Assembly (NCBI GenBank): GCA_002684655.1
Contig: NYVR01000088.1
Coordinates: forward strand, 1 to 33,882
Reading direction: 5' to 3'
DNA from: Planctomycetota bacterium
GTDB lineage: Bacteria > Planctomycetota > UBA1135 > UBA2386
DNA length: 33,882 nucleotides
Position numbers and translations under genes: made by a program. The stretch's first letter is position 1; the number at the start of each line of letters is the position of its first letter. Of this stretch, positions 8,579 through 16,579 are shown piece by piece. The notes under the pieces were generated by a model. It worked only from the letters and a program-made list of their open reading frames with translations, did no database searches and was not told the DNA's origin.

Positions 8579-8584
8579 ATTCTA
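8579..8584 (-). promoter_or_regulatory. putative -10 element (TAGAAT), leaderless start
   Basis: On the minus strand TAGAAT (five of six to TATAAT) is followed by six bases and then the ATG at 8572. There is no Shine-Dalgarno sequence and no strong -35. Confidence 0.45.
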
Positions 8585-8671
8585 GCACGTCTGCCCGGGA
8601 TCGTCTGGCGTTGCGATTCCGGTGCACGGGGAGGCATGGACCTGCGGCCCAGGCTCGGTGACACTGGCGTG

Positions 8672-11600
8672 ATGTTGCGCACGACGCTCGTCTTCGGGTT
8701 CACGCTGCTGGGCTGTGTAACGCCGCTGGTGTCACAGGACGACCCAAAGCCGGCGCCGCTGTTCGACGGTCGTTCGCTCGATGGATGGTCCGGGGATCCG
8801 CGGGTCTGGTCGGTCGAGGACGGCGCGCTGGTCGGCTCGTCCCACGACGTCGACCTCAAGGCCAACACGTTCCTGATCCACGAGGGCTCGTTCGCAGACT
8901 TCGAGCTGCGCCTCCAGGTGCGCATGGAAGGCGCGAACAACGGCGGCGTGCAGTACCGCAGTCGGGCGCTGCCGAAGCGACCGTTCGGAGTGGTCGGATA
9001 CCAGTGCGATGTCCACCCCAAGCCGGAGTATGCCGCGATGCTCTACGGAGAGGGCGCCGGCGGAATCTTGGCGCAGCACGGCCAGTTCGTGCGATGGACC
9101 GAAGCTGGCCGCGAGGTGATCGGTGAGCTGTCGCGACCGGCGACCGCTCCGGTCAGATGGAGCGAGTGGCACGACCTGCGCATCGTCGCCTGCGGCGACC
9201 TGGTCTACCACGAGCTCGACGGCGAGCTCTGCTGCGCCTTGCTGGACGAGCGCGGGCGCGCGCCGTCGTCCGGTCGCATCGCGCTGCAGGTTCACCGCGG
9301 CCCCAAGATGAAGGTGTACCACCGGGGCCTGCAGCTGCGCGCGCTCACCGACGAGCAAGCGGCGCAGTGGCGAGATCGGGCGCCGCCGCTGCTCCGCGCG
9401 TTCCTGCGCAAGGCCGAGATCGAGCAGCGAAGCGTTACCGGGCCGACGCCGCAGTGGCTTTGGGATGACGACGCCGCCGACGACGACGAGCTGTTCTTCC
9501 GCCGGTCGTTCCGTCTCGACGCGGTACCGGAGAAGGCGCAGCTCGGCGTCTCCGTCGACAACAACTGCCGGATCTACGTCAACGGCGAGCGCGCCGGCAA
9601 GGACGACAGCTGGGAGTCGCCGACCCTGGTCGACGTCGTCGACATGCTGCAGGTCGGCGAGAACGTCGTCGCCATCCACGCATGGAACGACGGCGGACCC
9701 GCAGGGATGGTCGCGCGGCTCTCTTGGAGCACAGGGGACCAACTCGGCGGCGTCGTCACCGACGCCACCTGGCGCTGCAGCGAAGAGGACCCGGACGATT
9801 GGGACCTCCCTGGGTTCGACGATGACGGTTGGGATGCTGCGACGGTGCTAGGGCCGCTGGGCGGCGACGTAGTCTGGTCCAGCAACGTCGGGCTCGGCTC
9901 CCTGGGTGGCGCCGGTCGTAGCGAGTTCGCGCCGCAGGTGGCCTTTCCGGCCGACGACCTGCGGCTGGCCGAGGGCGGCCGGGTCCCGGGCGCGATGACC
10001 CTGCTGGAGGTGCCGCGGGGGCTGGGTTCGTGGGTGTCGTTGTGCGCCGACGACCGCGGCCGGCTGTATTCGTGCGACCAGCGCAAGGCCGGCTTGTTCC
10101 GGGTCGAGCCAGCCGCCGAGGTCGGCGACCTCACCACGTTCGTGCGCATGCCAGCGAAGCTGAGCGGGGCGCACGGCTTGCTCTGGTTCCGGGGCGCGCT
10201 CTACGCCGTGGTCAACGGCGGCATGGACGGCAAGGACGGGCTATACCGCGTCACGGACAAGGACGGGGACGACCTGTTGGAGCACGTCGAATTGCTGCGC
10301 GGTTTCGAGGGCAGCGGCGAGCACGGTCCGCACTCGATCGCCGTCGCGCCGGACGGAGAGCACCTGCTGGTGCTCAACGGCAACATGACCAAGCTGACCG
10401 ACGTCGACGCCAACCGCGTGCCGTCGGAGTGGCAGCAGGACCGGCTGACGCCGCGGATCAACGACGCGCGCGGCTTCTGGGGCGGATACTCGCCGCCTGG
10501 AGGCTGCCTCTACCAGATCGACCCGGACGCCGAGCGGTGGGAGCTGATCTGCTGCGGCTTCCGCAACCCGTTCGACTTCGCAGTGCTGCCCAACGGTCAG
10601 GTCGTGGTCTACGACGCGGACATGGAGTGGGACTTGGGGTTGCCCTGGTATCGACCCACGCGGTGGCTCGCGGGCCAGAGCGGCGTCGACTATGGGTGGC
10701 GCAAGGGCTCGGCCAAGTGGTCGGCCGATTATCCGGACGCGCCGCCGGCGTTGCAGGACATCGGCCCGGGTTCGCCGACAGGCATGATCTACGTCCCCGG
10801 AGAGCGCGGCGGCATCTTCGGCCTCGACTGGACCTTCGGCACGCTCTATCGCGAAGGCGCGCCGTGGGTGGTCGGCGCGCCGTGGCCGGTCGCCGACATC
10901 ACCTGGACCGCGGTCGCGCCCGACTGCATCTACGCGGTCAGCGGCGGCCGCGGGTTGCCGTCTCGGCTGTTCCGGCTGCCGCTGCTGCCAGGTGCGCCGC
11001 CGAGCCTTGAGCGCTGGGGCGAGCCGGTCCCGTGGTCGGTGTCCGAGGAGCGCAGCGCGCGTGAGATCCTCGACGCCGAGCACCCCGGGACGGATCCCTA
11101 CGTCACGATGCGCATCGCGCTGGAGCGGCGACCTGTCGGCGACATCCGGTCTGCGGTGCTGGACGTCGACGAGGCTCGTCCCGAGCGAGCGTTCGCCGGG
11201 TTGATGGCGCTTGCCCGCCGCGGCGTCGGGGCCGATCTCCGACCGCTCCTCGGCGCGCTGGGCCGGTTCCGATTCGCAGACCTGGATCACCGCCAACGGA
11301 TCGCCTGGATCCGCGCCCACGCGTTGGCCTTGCTGCGGTTGGGTCCCATCGATCCGGCGGCTGATCAGCTCGTCGCTGCGCGGATGTCGCCGCACTTTCC
11401 GTGCGGTGACGAGCGCGTCGACGCCGACCTATGTGAGCTCTTGGCCTTCGTCGACGCGCCGGGGCTGCTGTCTGCGGCGGTCCCGATGCTAGCAGCGCTG
11501 CGTCCTTCGCCGCCGCCGGCTTGGGCCGAGTTGGCGACGCGCAACGCTAGCTACGGCGGCGTGCTCAACAAGATGATGGCGAACATGCCGCCGGCCGGGC

Positions 11601-12337
11601 AGCTGGCGATCGCCGACTCGCTGCGCATGGTCAAGCGAGGCTGGACCGTCGCCCAACGGCGGACGCTGTTTCGGTTCCTAGAGCAGGCCCGCGAGCGCTC
11701 CGGCGGCGCGAGCTACGACGGCTTTCTGATCCGGATCGCCGACGGTCACTGGGAGAACTGTCCGGAAGAGCAGCGCCGTGAGCTGGAGTTCGACGTCGGG
11801 CGGGCGCGCGCCGAGAAGCAGAGATACAACAGCAAGCCGGCGCGCGGGCCTGGGCGTGATTGGCAGCTGGACGACATCTCGACGCTCGTCCGGTCGGGCT
11901 TCACCGGTCGGAAGAGCGGCGCTGGGCGAAACCTGTTCCACGCCGCCGGCTGCGCTTCGTGCCACTACTTCAAGGGCGAAGGTGGCTTCGGGGGGCCGGA
12001 CCTGACCAGCTTGAAGAACAAGATGCGGCCCGAAGATCTGCTGGAGTCGATCCTCGAGCCGTCCAAGGTCATCAGCGACCAATACGCCGGCAAGGTCCTG
12101 ACCAAAAAGGACGGGACCGCCTACTTCGGGGTCGCGCACAAGACCTGGGACGGCGACATGCAGGTCTACGAGGTCGTGGAAGCCAAGGCGGACGCTACGC
12201 CCATGCGGATTCCGATCGAGCAGGTCGCGCGCGTCGAGCCTTCCCCGATCTCGCCGATGCCTAAGGACCTCGTCGACCGCCTCTCGGCCGACGAGCTCCG
12301 AGACCTGGTGGCCTACTTGCTGGGGAAATCGAAGTGA
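8672..12337 (+). CDS. secreted DUF1080 / beta-propeller / PVC heme-binding cytochrome fusion
   Basis: A 1221-residue exported protein. The N-terminus (MLRTTLVFGFTLLGCV) is a signal sequence and LLGC could be a lipobox. Domains in order: DUF1080/3-keto-disaccharide hydrolase-like ('LFDGRSLDGW', about 30-220); galactose-binding-like jelly roll ('FFRRSFRLDAVPEKAQLGVSVD', 'IYVNGERAG', about 260-410); a sugar-dehydrogenase-like beta-propeller ('CCGFRNPFDFAVLPNGQVVVYDADMEWDLG', about 440-800); a helical region; and a C-terminal cytochrome c domain with Cys1094-x-x-Cys1097-His1098 and 'SPMPKDLVDRLSADELRDLVAYLLG'. Such fusions are typical of planctomycetes and Verrucomicrobia and are thought to serve periplasmic sugar oxidation, with the heme as electron acceptor. 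The frame is open from 8636, but the ATG at 8672 starts the signal sequence directly. Substrate unknown. Confidence 0.88.
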   Translation: MLRTTLVFGFTLLGCVTPLVSQDDPKPAPLFDGRSLDGWSGDPRVWSVEDGALVGSSHDVDLKANTFLIHEGSFADFELRLQVRMEGANNGGVQYRSRALPKRPFGVVGYQCDVHPKPEYAAMLYGEGAGGILAQHGQFVRWTEAGREVIGELSRPATAPVRWSEWHDLRIVACGDLVYHELDGELCCALLDERGRAPSSGRIALQVHRGPKMKVYHRGLQLRALTDEQAAQWRDRAPPLLRAFLRKAEIEQRSVTGPTPQWLWDDDAADDDELFFRRSFRLDAVPEKAQLGVSVDNNCRIYVNGERAGKDDSWESPTLVDVVDMLQVGENVVAIHAWNDGGPAGMVARLSWSTGDQLGGVVTDATWRCSEEDPDDWDLPGFDDDGWDAATVLGPLGGDVVWSSNVGLGSLGGAGRSEFAPQVAFPADDLRLAEGGRVPGAMTLLEVPRGLGSWVSLCADDRGRLYSCDQRKAGLFRVEPAAEVGDLTTFVRMPAKLSGAHGLLWFRGALYAVVNGGMDGKDGLYRVTDKDGDDLLEHVELLRGFEGSGEHGPHSIAVAPDGEHLLVLNGNMTKLTDVDANRVPSEWQQDRLTPRINDARGFWGGYSPPGGCLYQIDPDAERWELICCGFRNPFDFAVLPNGQVVVYDADMEWDLGLPWYRPTRWLAGQSGVDYGWRKGSAKWSADYPDAPPALQDIGPGSPTGMIYVPGERGGIFGLDWTFGTLYREGAPWVVGAPWPVADITWTAVAPDCIYAVSGGRGLPSRLFRLPLLPGAPPSLERWGEPVPWSVSEERSAREILDAEHPGTDPYVTMRIALERRPVGDIRSAVLDVDEARPERAFAGLMALARRGVGADLRPLLGALGRFRFADLDHRQRIAWIRAHALALLRLGPIDPAADQLVAARMSPHFPCGDERVDADLCELLAFVDAPGLLSAAVPMLAALRPSPPPAWAELATRNASYGGVLNKMMANMPPAGQLAIADSLRMVKRGWTVAQRRTLFRFLEQARERSGGASYDGFLIRIADGHWENCPEEQRRELEFDVGRARAEKQRYNSKPARGPGRDWQLDDISTLVRSGFTGRKSGAGRNLFHAAGCASCHYFKGEGGFGGPDLTSLKNKMRPEDLLESILEPSKVISDQYAGKVLTKKDGTAYFGVAHKTWDGDMQVYEVVEAKADATPMRIPIEQVARVEPSPISPMPKDLVDRLSADELRDLVAYLLGKSK

Positions 12338-12386
12338 CCGCAGCCTGCGCTGCTGCAGGAGGTTGGCGTCGACGGCTCGTCCAGGT

Positions 12387-12415
12387 TTGGTGATAGGCGG
12401 TCGGCGTCGTAATTT
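12387..12415 (+). promoter_or_regulatory. promoter of the hydrolase gene, leaderless
   Basis: TTGGTG (12387-12392), a 17-base spacer and TAATTT (12410-12415) form the best-looking promoter in the window. The ATG at 12422 follows after six bases, about where transcription would start, so the message is probably leaderless. Confidence 0.55.
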
Positions 12416-12421
12416 GTGGTC

Positions 12422-13813
12422 ATGATCAGCGCGCTGGGCTTCGCGGTCCTGTCTCTCGCTCCCCAGGGGGAGGTGACCGTTCACGGGGACGTGCAGTATT
12501 CGGAGACGGCGAAGCACGCTCGCCGCAATCGTCTAGATCTCTTCGTTCCGGACTCCGACACGCCGCCGCCGATGGTGATGTTCGTGCACGGCGGCTCTTG
12601 GACGGGCGGCAGCAAGGACCACTTCGACGCGATCGGTGAGACCATCGCGGCGGAGGGCTTCGCGTGCGCGACGATCAACCCCCGCCTCTTCCCGTTCGCC
12701 AAGCCCGCGGAGATGGTCGTGGACTGCGCCAACGCGCTCGGGTTCCTGCATCGGCACGGCGCCGACTACGGCTACGACGGCGATCAGCTGTTTGTTATGG
12801 GGCACTCTTCTGGAGCGCATCTCTGCAGCTGGTTGGCTTACGACGACGACAAGCTCGCGCTCGCGGGTGTGCCCAAGCGCGCGCTGCGAGGGGCAGTGCT
12901 GCTGTCGGGCGTCTACGACGTCCGGGCGCGTCACTTCCTCCTCGACGGCGTCTTTGGCGACGACGGGGCCGCGCGGCGGCGCGCCTCGACCTGGCTCTAC
13001 GTCGACCCGACGGACTGTCCGACCTATGTCTCTTGGGCTCAGCGCGAGCTCCCAGGATTGCCCCTGTGCGGCGAGCTGCTGCGGGACCGGCTCCTCAGCA
13101 GCGGGATCCCGGTCGAATGGGAGGTGTACCGCGACCGCAGCCACGCCAACTACATCTTCCAGTTCGGAACGAGGCGCGACGTGGTGACGCGTTCGGTCGT
13201 GCGTTTCCTGAGGGACCCGAAAGCAGCGAAGCGCGTCGGGCGGCGATCGGGGCCGTGCGCGATGCTCTGGATGGCCGCTGACGATCGCGAGCGCCGCCTC
13301 GGCGAAGCGGTCGCGCGCGTGTGCGGTCCGGCCGGCGTCGACGTGATCGTCCAGATGGCGGCGTCGCCGGACGCAGCCGGGGTGACGGACTTCTACCGCG
13401 CGCTTCGCCGGGATCGCGCGGGGGCCGGTCGTTCGCCGCTGTGCTTCGTGGCCGGTTACGGCATCGGCGGAGCGGCGGTGGCGTCGTGCTCGCTGACTGG
13501 CGCCGCGGACGGTCTGTTGGGTCGCTTCGTGGCTGGCTCGCCGCTGGGGCGGCGCTCCTTGCAGGCCGCGCGGTTGACGCTGGAGCCGTCGCAGGCGATC
13601 GGAGCGGCGTCTCTGTTGAGCATTTGCGGCGACGAAGATGACGCGCAGATCTACGACGACGCGCGCGCGTGCGTCGATCGGTTGCGGAGAAAAGGCAAGG
13701 CAGCGTCGGCCTACCTGTTGATGGGGACGACTGCGGAGGCCGCCTTGCAGCGGCTCGACGCCGAGGAAGACTTCATTCGTCCGATGCTTTTGACGTTCCT
13801 CGGCGTGTTCTGA
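12422..13813 (+). CDS. tandem alpha/beta hydrolase: active esterase domain plus degenerate copy
   Basis: 463 residues, with a short hydrophobic N-terminus (MISALGFAVLSLAPQG) that may be a signal peptide. The first half is an esterase/lipase fold: oxyanion 'HGGSW', nucleophile elbow Gly127-His-Ser129-Ser-Gly131, and catalytic His in 'DRSHANYIF' near residue 240. It resembles BD-FAE/carboxylesterases that act on small or carbohydrate esters. From about residue 280 a second, divergent hydrolase-like domain follows. 'LCFVAGYGIGGAAVAS' matches the elbow 'LFVMGHSSGAHLCS' but has Gly347 instead of the serine. 'LLSICGDEDDAQIYDDA' matches the acid-bearing strand, and the histidine loop reads 'LMGTTAEAA'. 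The second half therefore looks inactive and may bind substrate or regulate. An alternative GTG start lies at 12416, inside the N6 spacer. Confidence 0.85.
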   Translation: MISALGFAVLSLAPQGEVTVHGDVQYSETAKHARRNRLDLFVPDSDTPPPMVMFVHGGSWTGGSKDHFDAIGETIAAEGFACATINPRLFPFAKPAEMVVDCANALGFLHRHGADYGYDGDQLFVMGHSSGAHLCSWLAYDDDKLALAGVPKRALRGAVLLSGVYDVRARHFLLDGVFGDDGAARRRASTWLYVDPTDCPTYVSWAQRELPGLPLCGELLRDRLLSSGIPVEWEVYRDRSHANYIFQFGTRRDVVTRSVVRFLRDPKAAKRVGRRSGPCAMLWMAADDRERRLGEAVARVCGPAGVDVIVQMAASPDAAGVTDFYRALRRDRAGAGRSPLCFVAGYGIGGAAVASCSLTGAADGLLGRFVAGSPLGRRSLQAARLTLEPSQAIGAASLLSICGDEDDAQIYDDARACVDRLRRKGKAASAYLLMGTTAEAALQRLDAEEDFIRPMLLTFLGVF

Positions 13814-14000
13814 GCAGCGCCCCGGCGGTTGCTGACGATCGGTAGGCTGCGTGGCCCCTCTCCTTATCGGCGAGGATCGACAGCGCCGCTTGGCTTGGCT
13901 CGCCGAGCTTCATTGGTCCTCCATGAGCACGAAGAGGCGTGGTGAGCAGGAGCGCCAGGAGGGGCGGCGCGAGGCCGAGAGAGCGTGCGAGCAGGCTCAT
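13773..14000 (-). CDS. possible small secreted protein (doubtful)
   Basis: An open frame of 75 codons on the minus strand between the hydrolase and hisS. It encodes a good signal-peptide-like N-terminus (MSLLARSLGLAPPLLALLL, possible cleavage after LRA) and a short mature part without recognisable motifs. It overlaps the hydrolase 3' end by 41 bases and has no Shine-Dalgarno sequence; only a weak TACCTC sits six bases upstream. It fills an otherwise empty 249-base gap, but could be chance in GC-rich DNA. Confidence 0.28.
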   Translation of the reverse strand: MSLLARSLGLAPPLLALLLTTPLRAHGGPMKLGEPSQAALSILADKERGHAAYRSSATAGALLRTRRGTSKASDE

Positions 14001-14062
14001 CTCAGCGAGGTAGCCGTCGTGGGTCTGGTTTCGCGGGCCAGCGCGGCTACACCTTCATACTG

Positions 14063-15415
14063 ATGAGCAAGGGCACTTCGACCAAGCCGCCGAGCGGCAT
14101 GCGTGATTTCCTGGCGCCCGACGTGGTCCAGCGGCGTCACGTGCTGGGCGTCGTGCAGCGAGTCTACGAGTCCTTCGGCTTTGTCCCGCTGGAGACGCCG
14201 ACCATCGAGAACCTGGGCACCCTCCTGGGTAAGTATGGTCCAGAAGGCGACCAGCTGCTGTACCGGCTCCTGCACCGCCGGGACAAGCTCAAGCGCGCTA
14301 TCGCAGGCGGCGCAGACCAGCCAGGCGGTTTGACCGAGCAGGACCTGGCGGCTGAGGGGCTGCGATATGACCTGACCGTCCCGCTCGCTCGAGTGGTCGC
14401 CAACTACAAGGACCTCCCTGCCTTCTATAAGCGTTACCAGATCCAGCCCGTCTGGCGCGCGGACCGACCCGCGCGGGGACGTTTTCGTGAGTTTTACCAG
14501 TGCGACGTCGACGTCACGGGCACCGCGAGCCTCGTGGCCGACGCCGAGGTTTGCTGCGCTGTCGCGACGGTCCTGCGGGAGCTGGGCTTCGCCGACTTCA
14601 AGATCCTGACGAACCACCGTGAGCTGCTTCGCGCTTTGGTCGCGGATGCGGGCATCCCTGCTGAGCAGGAGTCGCTGGCGTTGATCGCCCTCGACAAGCT
14701 GGACAAGCTCGGCGGCGACGGCGTGAAGGACGAGCTGGGCGAGAAGGGCATCGCCGCGGAGCGTGCCGACGCGCTGTTGAGCAAGCTCGAGCAGATGCGG
14801 GCGCCCGGCGCGCTGGAGCGGCTGGCCGAAGGTGACGGGCCGGGCGCGCGCGGCGCAGCCGAGCTGCTGGAGCTCTTCGGCTACGCTGCGCACGGCCAAG
14901 CTGCCGAGCACGCGACGTTCGACCCGACCCTCGCGCGCGGGCTGAGCTACTACACGGGACCGATCTTTGAGATCCAGGTCGACGGCCTCGCTGGGTCGCT
15001 GGGCGGCGGCGGTCGCTACGACAACTTGATCGGTATGTTCCAGAAGCAGCAGGTGCCCGCCGTCGGGTTCTCGCTCGGGCTCGAGCGTGTCTTGCTCGTG
15101 ATGGAGGAGCGTCAAATGTTCCCTGAGCTGGGGATCGGGCCTCAAGTGCTGCTCTGTCGTATGGGTGACGTCCCGGCATCCGCGGCGATCTCGGTCGCCA
15201 GCGCGCTCCGCGCCGCCGGCGCGCGGGTAGAGGTCTACGCGGACGCGGCGCCCATGAAGAAGCAGCTCAGCTACGCCAACAGCCTCGAGGTAGCCTTCGC
15301 GGCGATCCTCGGTCCTCAAGAAGTCGCCGACGGCACCGTATCTCTGAAGGATCTTCGCACGGGTCAGCAAGAGTCGTGCATGATCAGCGAGGCTGCACGA
15401 AAGGTTCAGGACTGA
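14063..15415 (+). CDS. hisS: histidyl-tRNA synthetase
   Basis: Charges tRNA-His with histidine in the cytosol. Class II synthetase, 450 residues from the ATG at 14063, full length. The N-terminus 'KPPSGMRDFLAPD' is the HisRS hallmark. Motif 2 is 'GRFREFYQCDVD' (about 138-149), the histidine-A loop is 'GLSYYTGPIFEI' (about 293-304), motif 3 is 'AVGFSLGLERVLL' (about 333-345), and the anticodon-binding domain ends with 'LKDLRTGQQESCMISEA'. The frame continues 26 codons upstream, but that part is low-complexity and Arg/Gly/Ser-rich, so 14063 is chosen. No Shine-Dalgarno is evident. Confidence 0.96.
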   Translation: MSKGTSTKPPSGMRDFLAPDVVQRRHVLGVVQRVYESFGFVPLETPTIENLGTLLGKYGPEGDQLLYRLLHRRDKLKRAIAGGADQPGGLTEQDLAAEGLRYDLTVPLARVVANYKDLPAFYKRYQIQPVWRADRPARGRFREFYQCDVDVTGTASLVADAEVCCAVATVLRELGFADFKILTNHRELLRALVADAGIPAEQESLALIALDKLDKLGGDGVKDELGEKGIAAERADALLSKLEQMRAPGALERLAEGDGPGARGAAELLELFGYAAHGQAAEHATFDPTLARGLSYYTGPIFEIQVDGLAGSLGGGGRYDNLIGMFQKQQVPAVGFSLGLERVLLVMEERQMFPELGIGPQVLLCRMGDVPASAAISVASALRAAGARVEVYADAAPMKKQLSYANSLEVAFAAILGPQEVADGTVSLKDLRTGQQESCMISEAARKVQD

Positions 15416-15447
15416 CGGCCGCGGCCGAAACGCATCGAAGAACACAG

Positions 15448-16479
15448 ATGTCCGAGCCAAAGCCCACCAACCCTGTCGACGAACAGCAGCCGCTGCGGCC
15501 GGAGGAACTGGAGCTGGTCGAGCAGGTCATCGCGACGCTGGGTCAGACCCCGGGTGAGGCGAGCGCAGACACGGTGCAGACGATCCGACACCAGCTAGAG
15601 AGCCTGCGCATGTTCGGAAGGCTGCTGGAGCGCTTCCCGTCGCCGCTGCATGACCAGGTGCTCTCTGGCAAGCGTCGCGGGTTGGACACGCTGGTCGACA
15701 GCATGGTCACTGCAGACCAGGCGACCTTCCCGTTTCGTGCGCCGACGCAGGCGCTGGTCGGCCGATCTATGAACATGGCGCAGATCAACTTCCTGCGCAT
15801 GATCTGGCACCTCACGCGAGGCTTGGACGATGAGGCTCCAGGGTTGCGGTTGCGCGAACTCGCCGCCCGTCGGCTGCGGACGGCGGTGCACACCCGACTC
15901 GTCGAGGAGGTCTTGGTCGACGTGGTTACGGACGCGTCGATCGAGCGTGACGTGCGGGCGCAGGGCGTGCGCAGTTTGGCCAACCTCTGGGGCAATCGAC
16001 TGACGTGGCGGGTGAACGAGTTCTTCCCCATCCTCGACGCTACCTGGGAGGCGCGTTTACGCGTGCAGGTGGTGGGCGGTTCTCTGTCGGGGGGATCAGA
16101 GCTGGTGCAGCTGATGACGCAGGGAGCAGACGAGCAGTTCGTAGACTTCTTTACCGGCGAGGATTACGGGGAGGTCGAACTGCAGGCCTTCCGAGAGTTT
16201 CTCTTCGGCACGTCTTCGGAAGAGCTGAGCCGTCTCTCGGCGCGTATGGCCGACCAGGGCGTTAGCAGCATCGAGCTGGACAGCAGCTGCGAAGACGTCG
16301 CTCGAGACAGTGGGTCGATCTTGTTCGAGTTTTTCCGGTCTCGCCTCGTTCAATGCAGCGCGCGGCGCGTCGCTGGGCTGCGCGGGCCTCGGCACACGGC
16401 CGAAGGATATGTGATGATCGCCTGGCTGCAGCAGCAGTGCTCAGGCGCTCGCGCGCCGGCGTCCGGCGGCAGCGCCTGA
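15448..16479 (+). CDS. conserved-looking hypothetical cytosolic protein
   Basis: I do not recognise the family. It has 343 residues from the ATG at 15448, with no signal peptide or membrane segment. The N-terminal 25 residues are Pro/Glu-rich. The body is mostly amphipathic helix ('ELELVEQVIATLGQTPGEASADTVQTIRHQL'-like), with a helical repeat-like central part ('LRELAARRLRTAVHTRLVEEVLVDVV', 'RAQGVRSLANLWGN') that hints at an alpha-solenoid. It has two cysteines near the C-terminus and no catalytic motif I can name. It follows hisS after 32 bases on the same strand and is probably cotranscribed with it. Confidence 0.7.
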   Translation: MSEPKPTNPVDEQQPLRPEELELVEQVIATLGQTPGEASADTVQTIRHQLESLRMFGRLLERFPSPLHDQVLSGKRRGLDTLVDSMVTADQATFPFRAPTQALVGRSMNMAQINFLRMIWHLTRGLDDEAPGLRLRELAARRLRTAVHTRLVEEVLVDVVTDASIERDVRAQGVRSLANLWGNRLTWRVNEFFPILDATWEARLRVQVVGGSLSGGSELVQLMTQGADEQFVDFFTGEDYGEVELQAFREFLFGTSSEELSRLSARMADQGVSSIELDSSCEDVARDSGSILFEFFRSRLVQCSARRVAGLRGPRHTAEGYVMIAWLQQQCSGARAPASGGSA

Positions 16480-16537
16480 GGCCAGGGCTCGTCAACGGGC
16501 CCGCGCGCCATCTCCGTCGCGCCCCGTGGTCCTTACC

Positions 16538-16568
16538 GCTGTCAGCGCCGCTCGTGATCGCTGACGGC
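16538..16568 (+). terminator. bidirectional terminator-like hairpin
   Basis: GCTGTCAGCG (16538-16547) pairs with CGCTGACGGC (16559-16568), a ten-pair stem with one G-U and an 11-base loop. It lies between the converging 15448-16479 gene and polA. There is no T-tract. Confidence 0.6.
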
Positions 16569-16579
16569 CCTAACGATGA

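Noticed and set aside
10241..11395. Open frame of 384 codons on the minus strand
   Set aside because: Lies wholly inside the large cytochrome fusion gene and is Arg/Pro-rich; shadow.
13851..14063. Plus-strand frame of 70 codons ending in a TGATG overlap with the hisS start
   Set aside because: The overlap is suggestive, but the product is an Arg/Glu-rich sequence typical of an antisense frame, the start has no ribosome site, and the opposite frame looks more protein-like. Not listed as a gene.
13997..15460. Open frame of 487 codons on the minus strand opposite hisS
   Set aside because: hisS carries all class II motifs; the antisense product has none.
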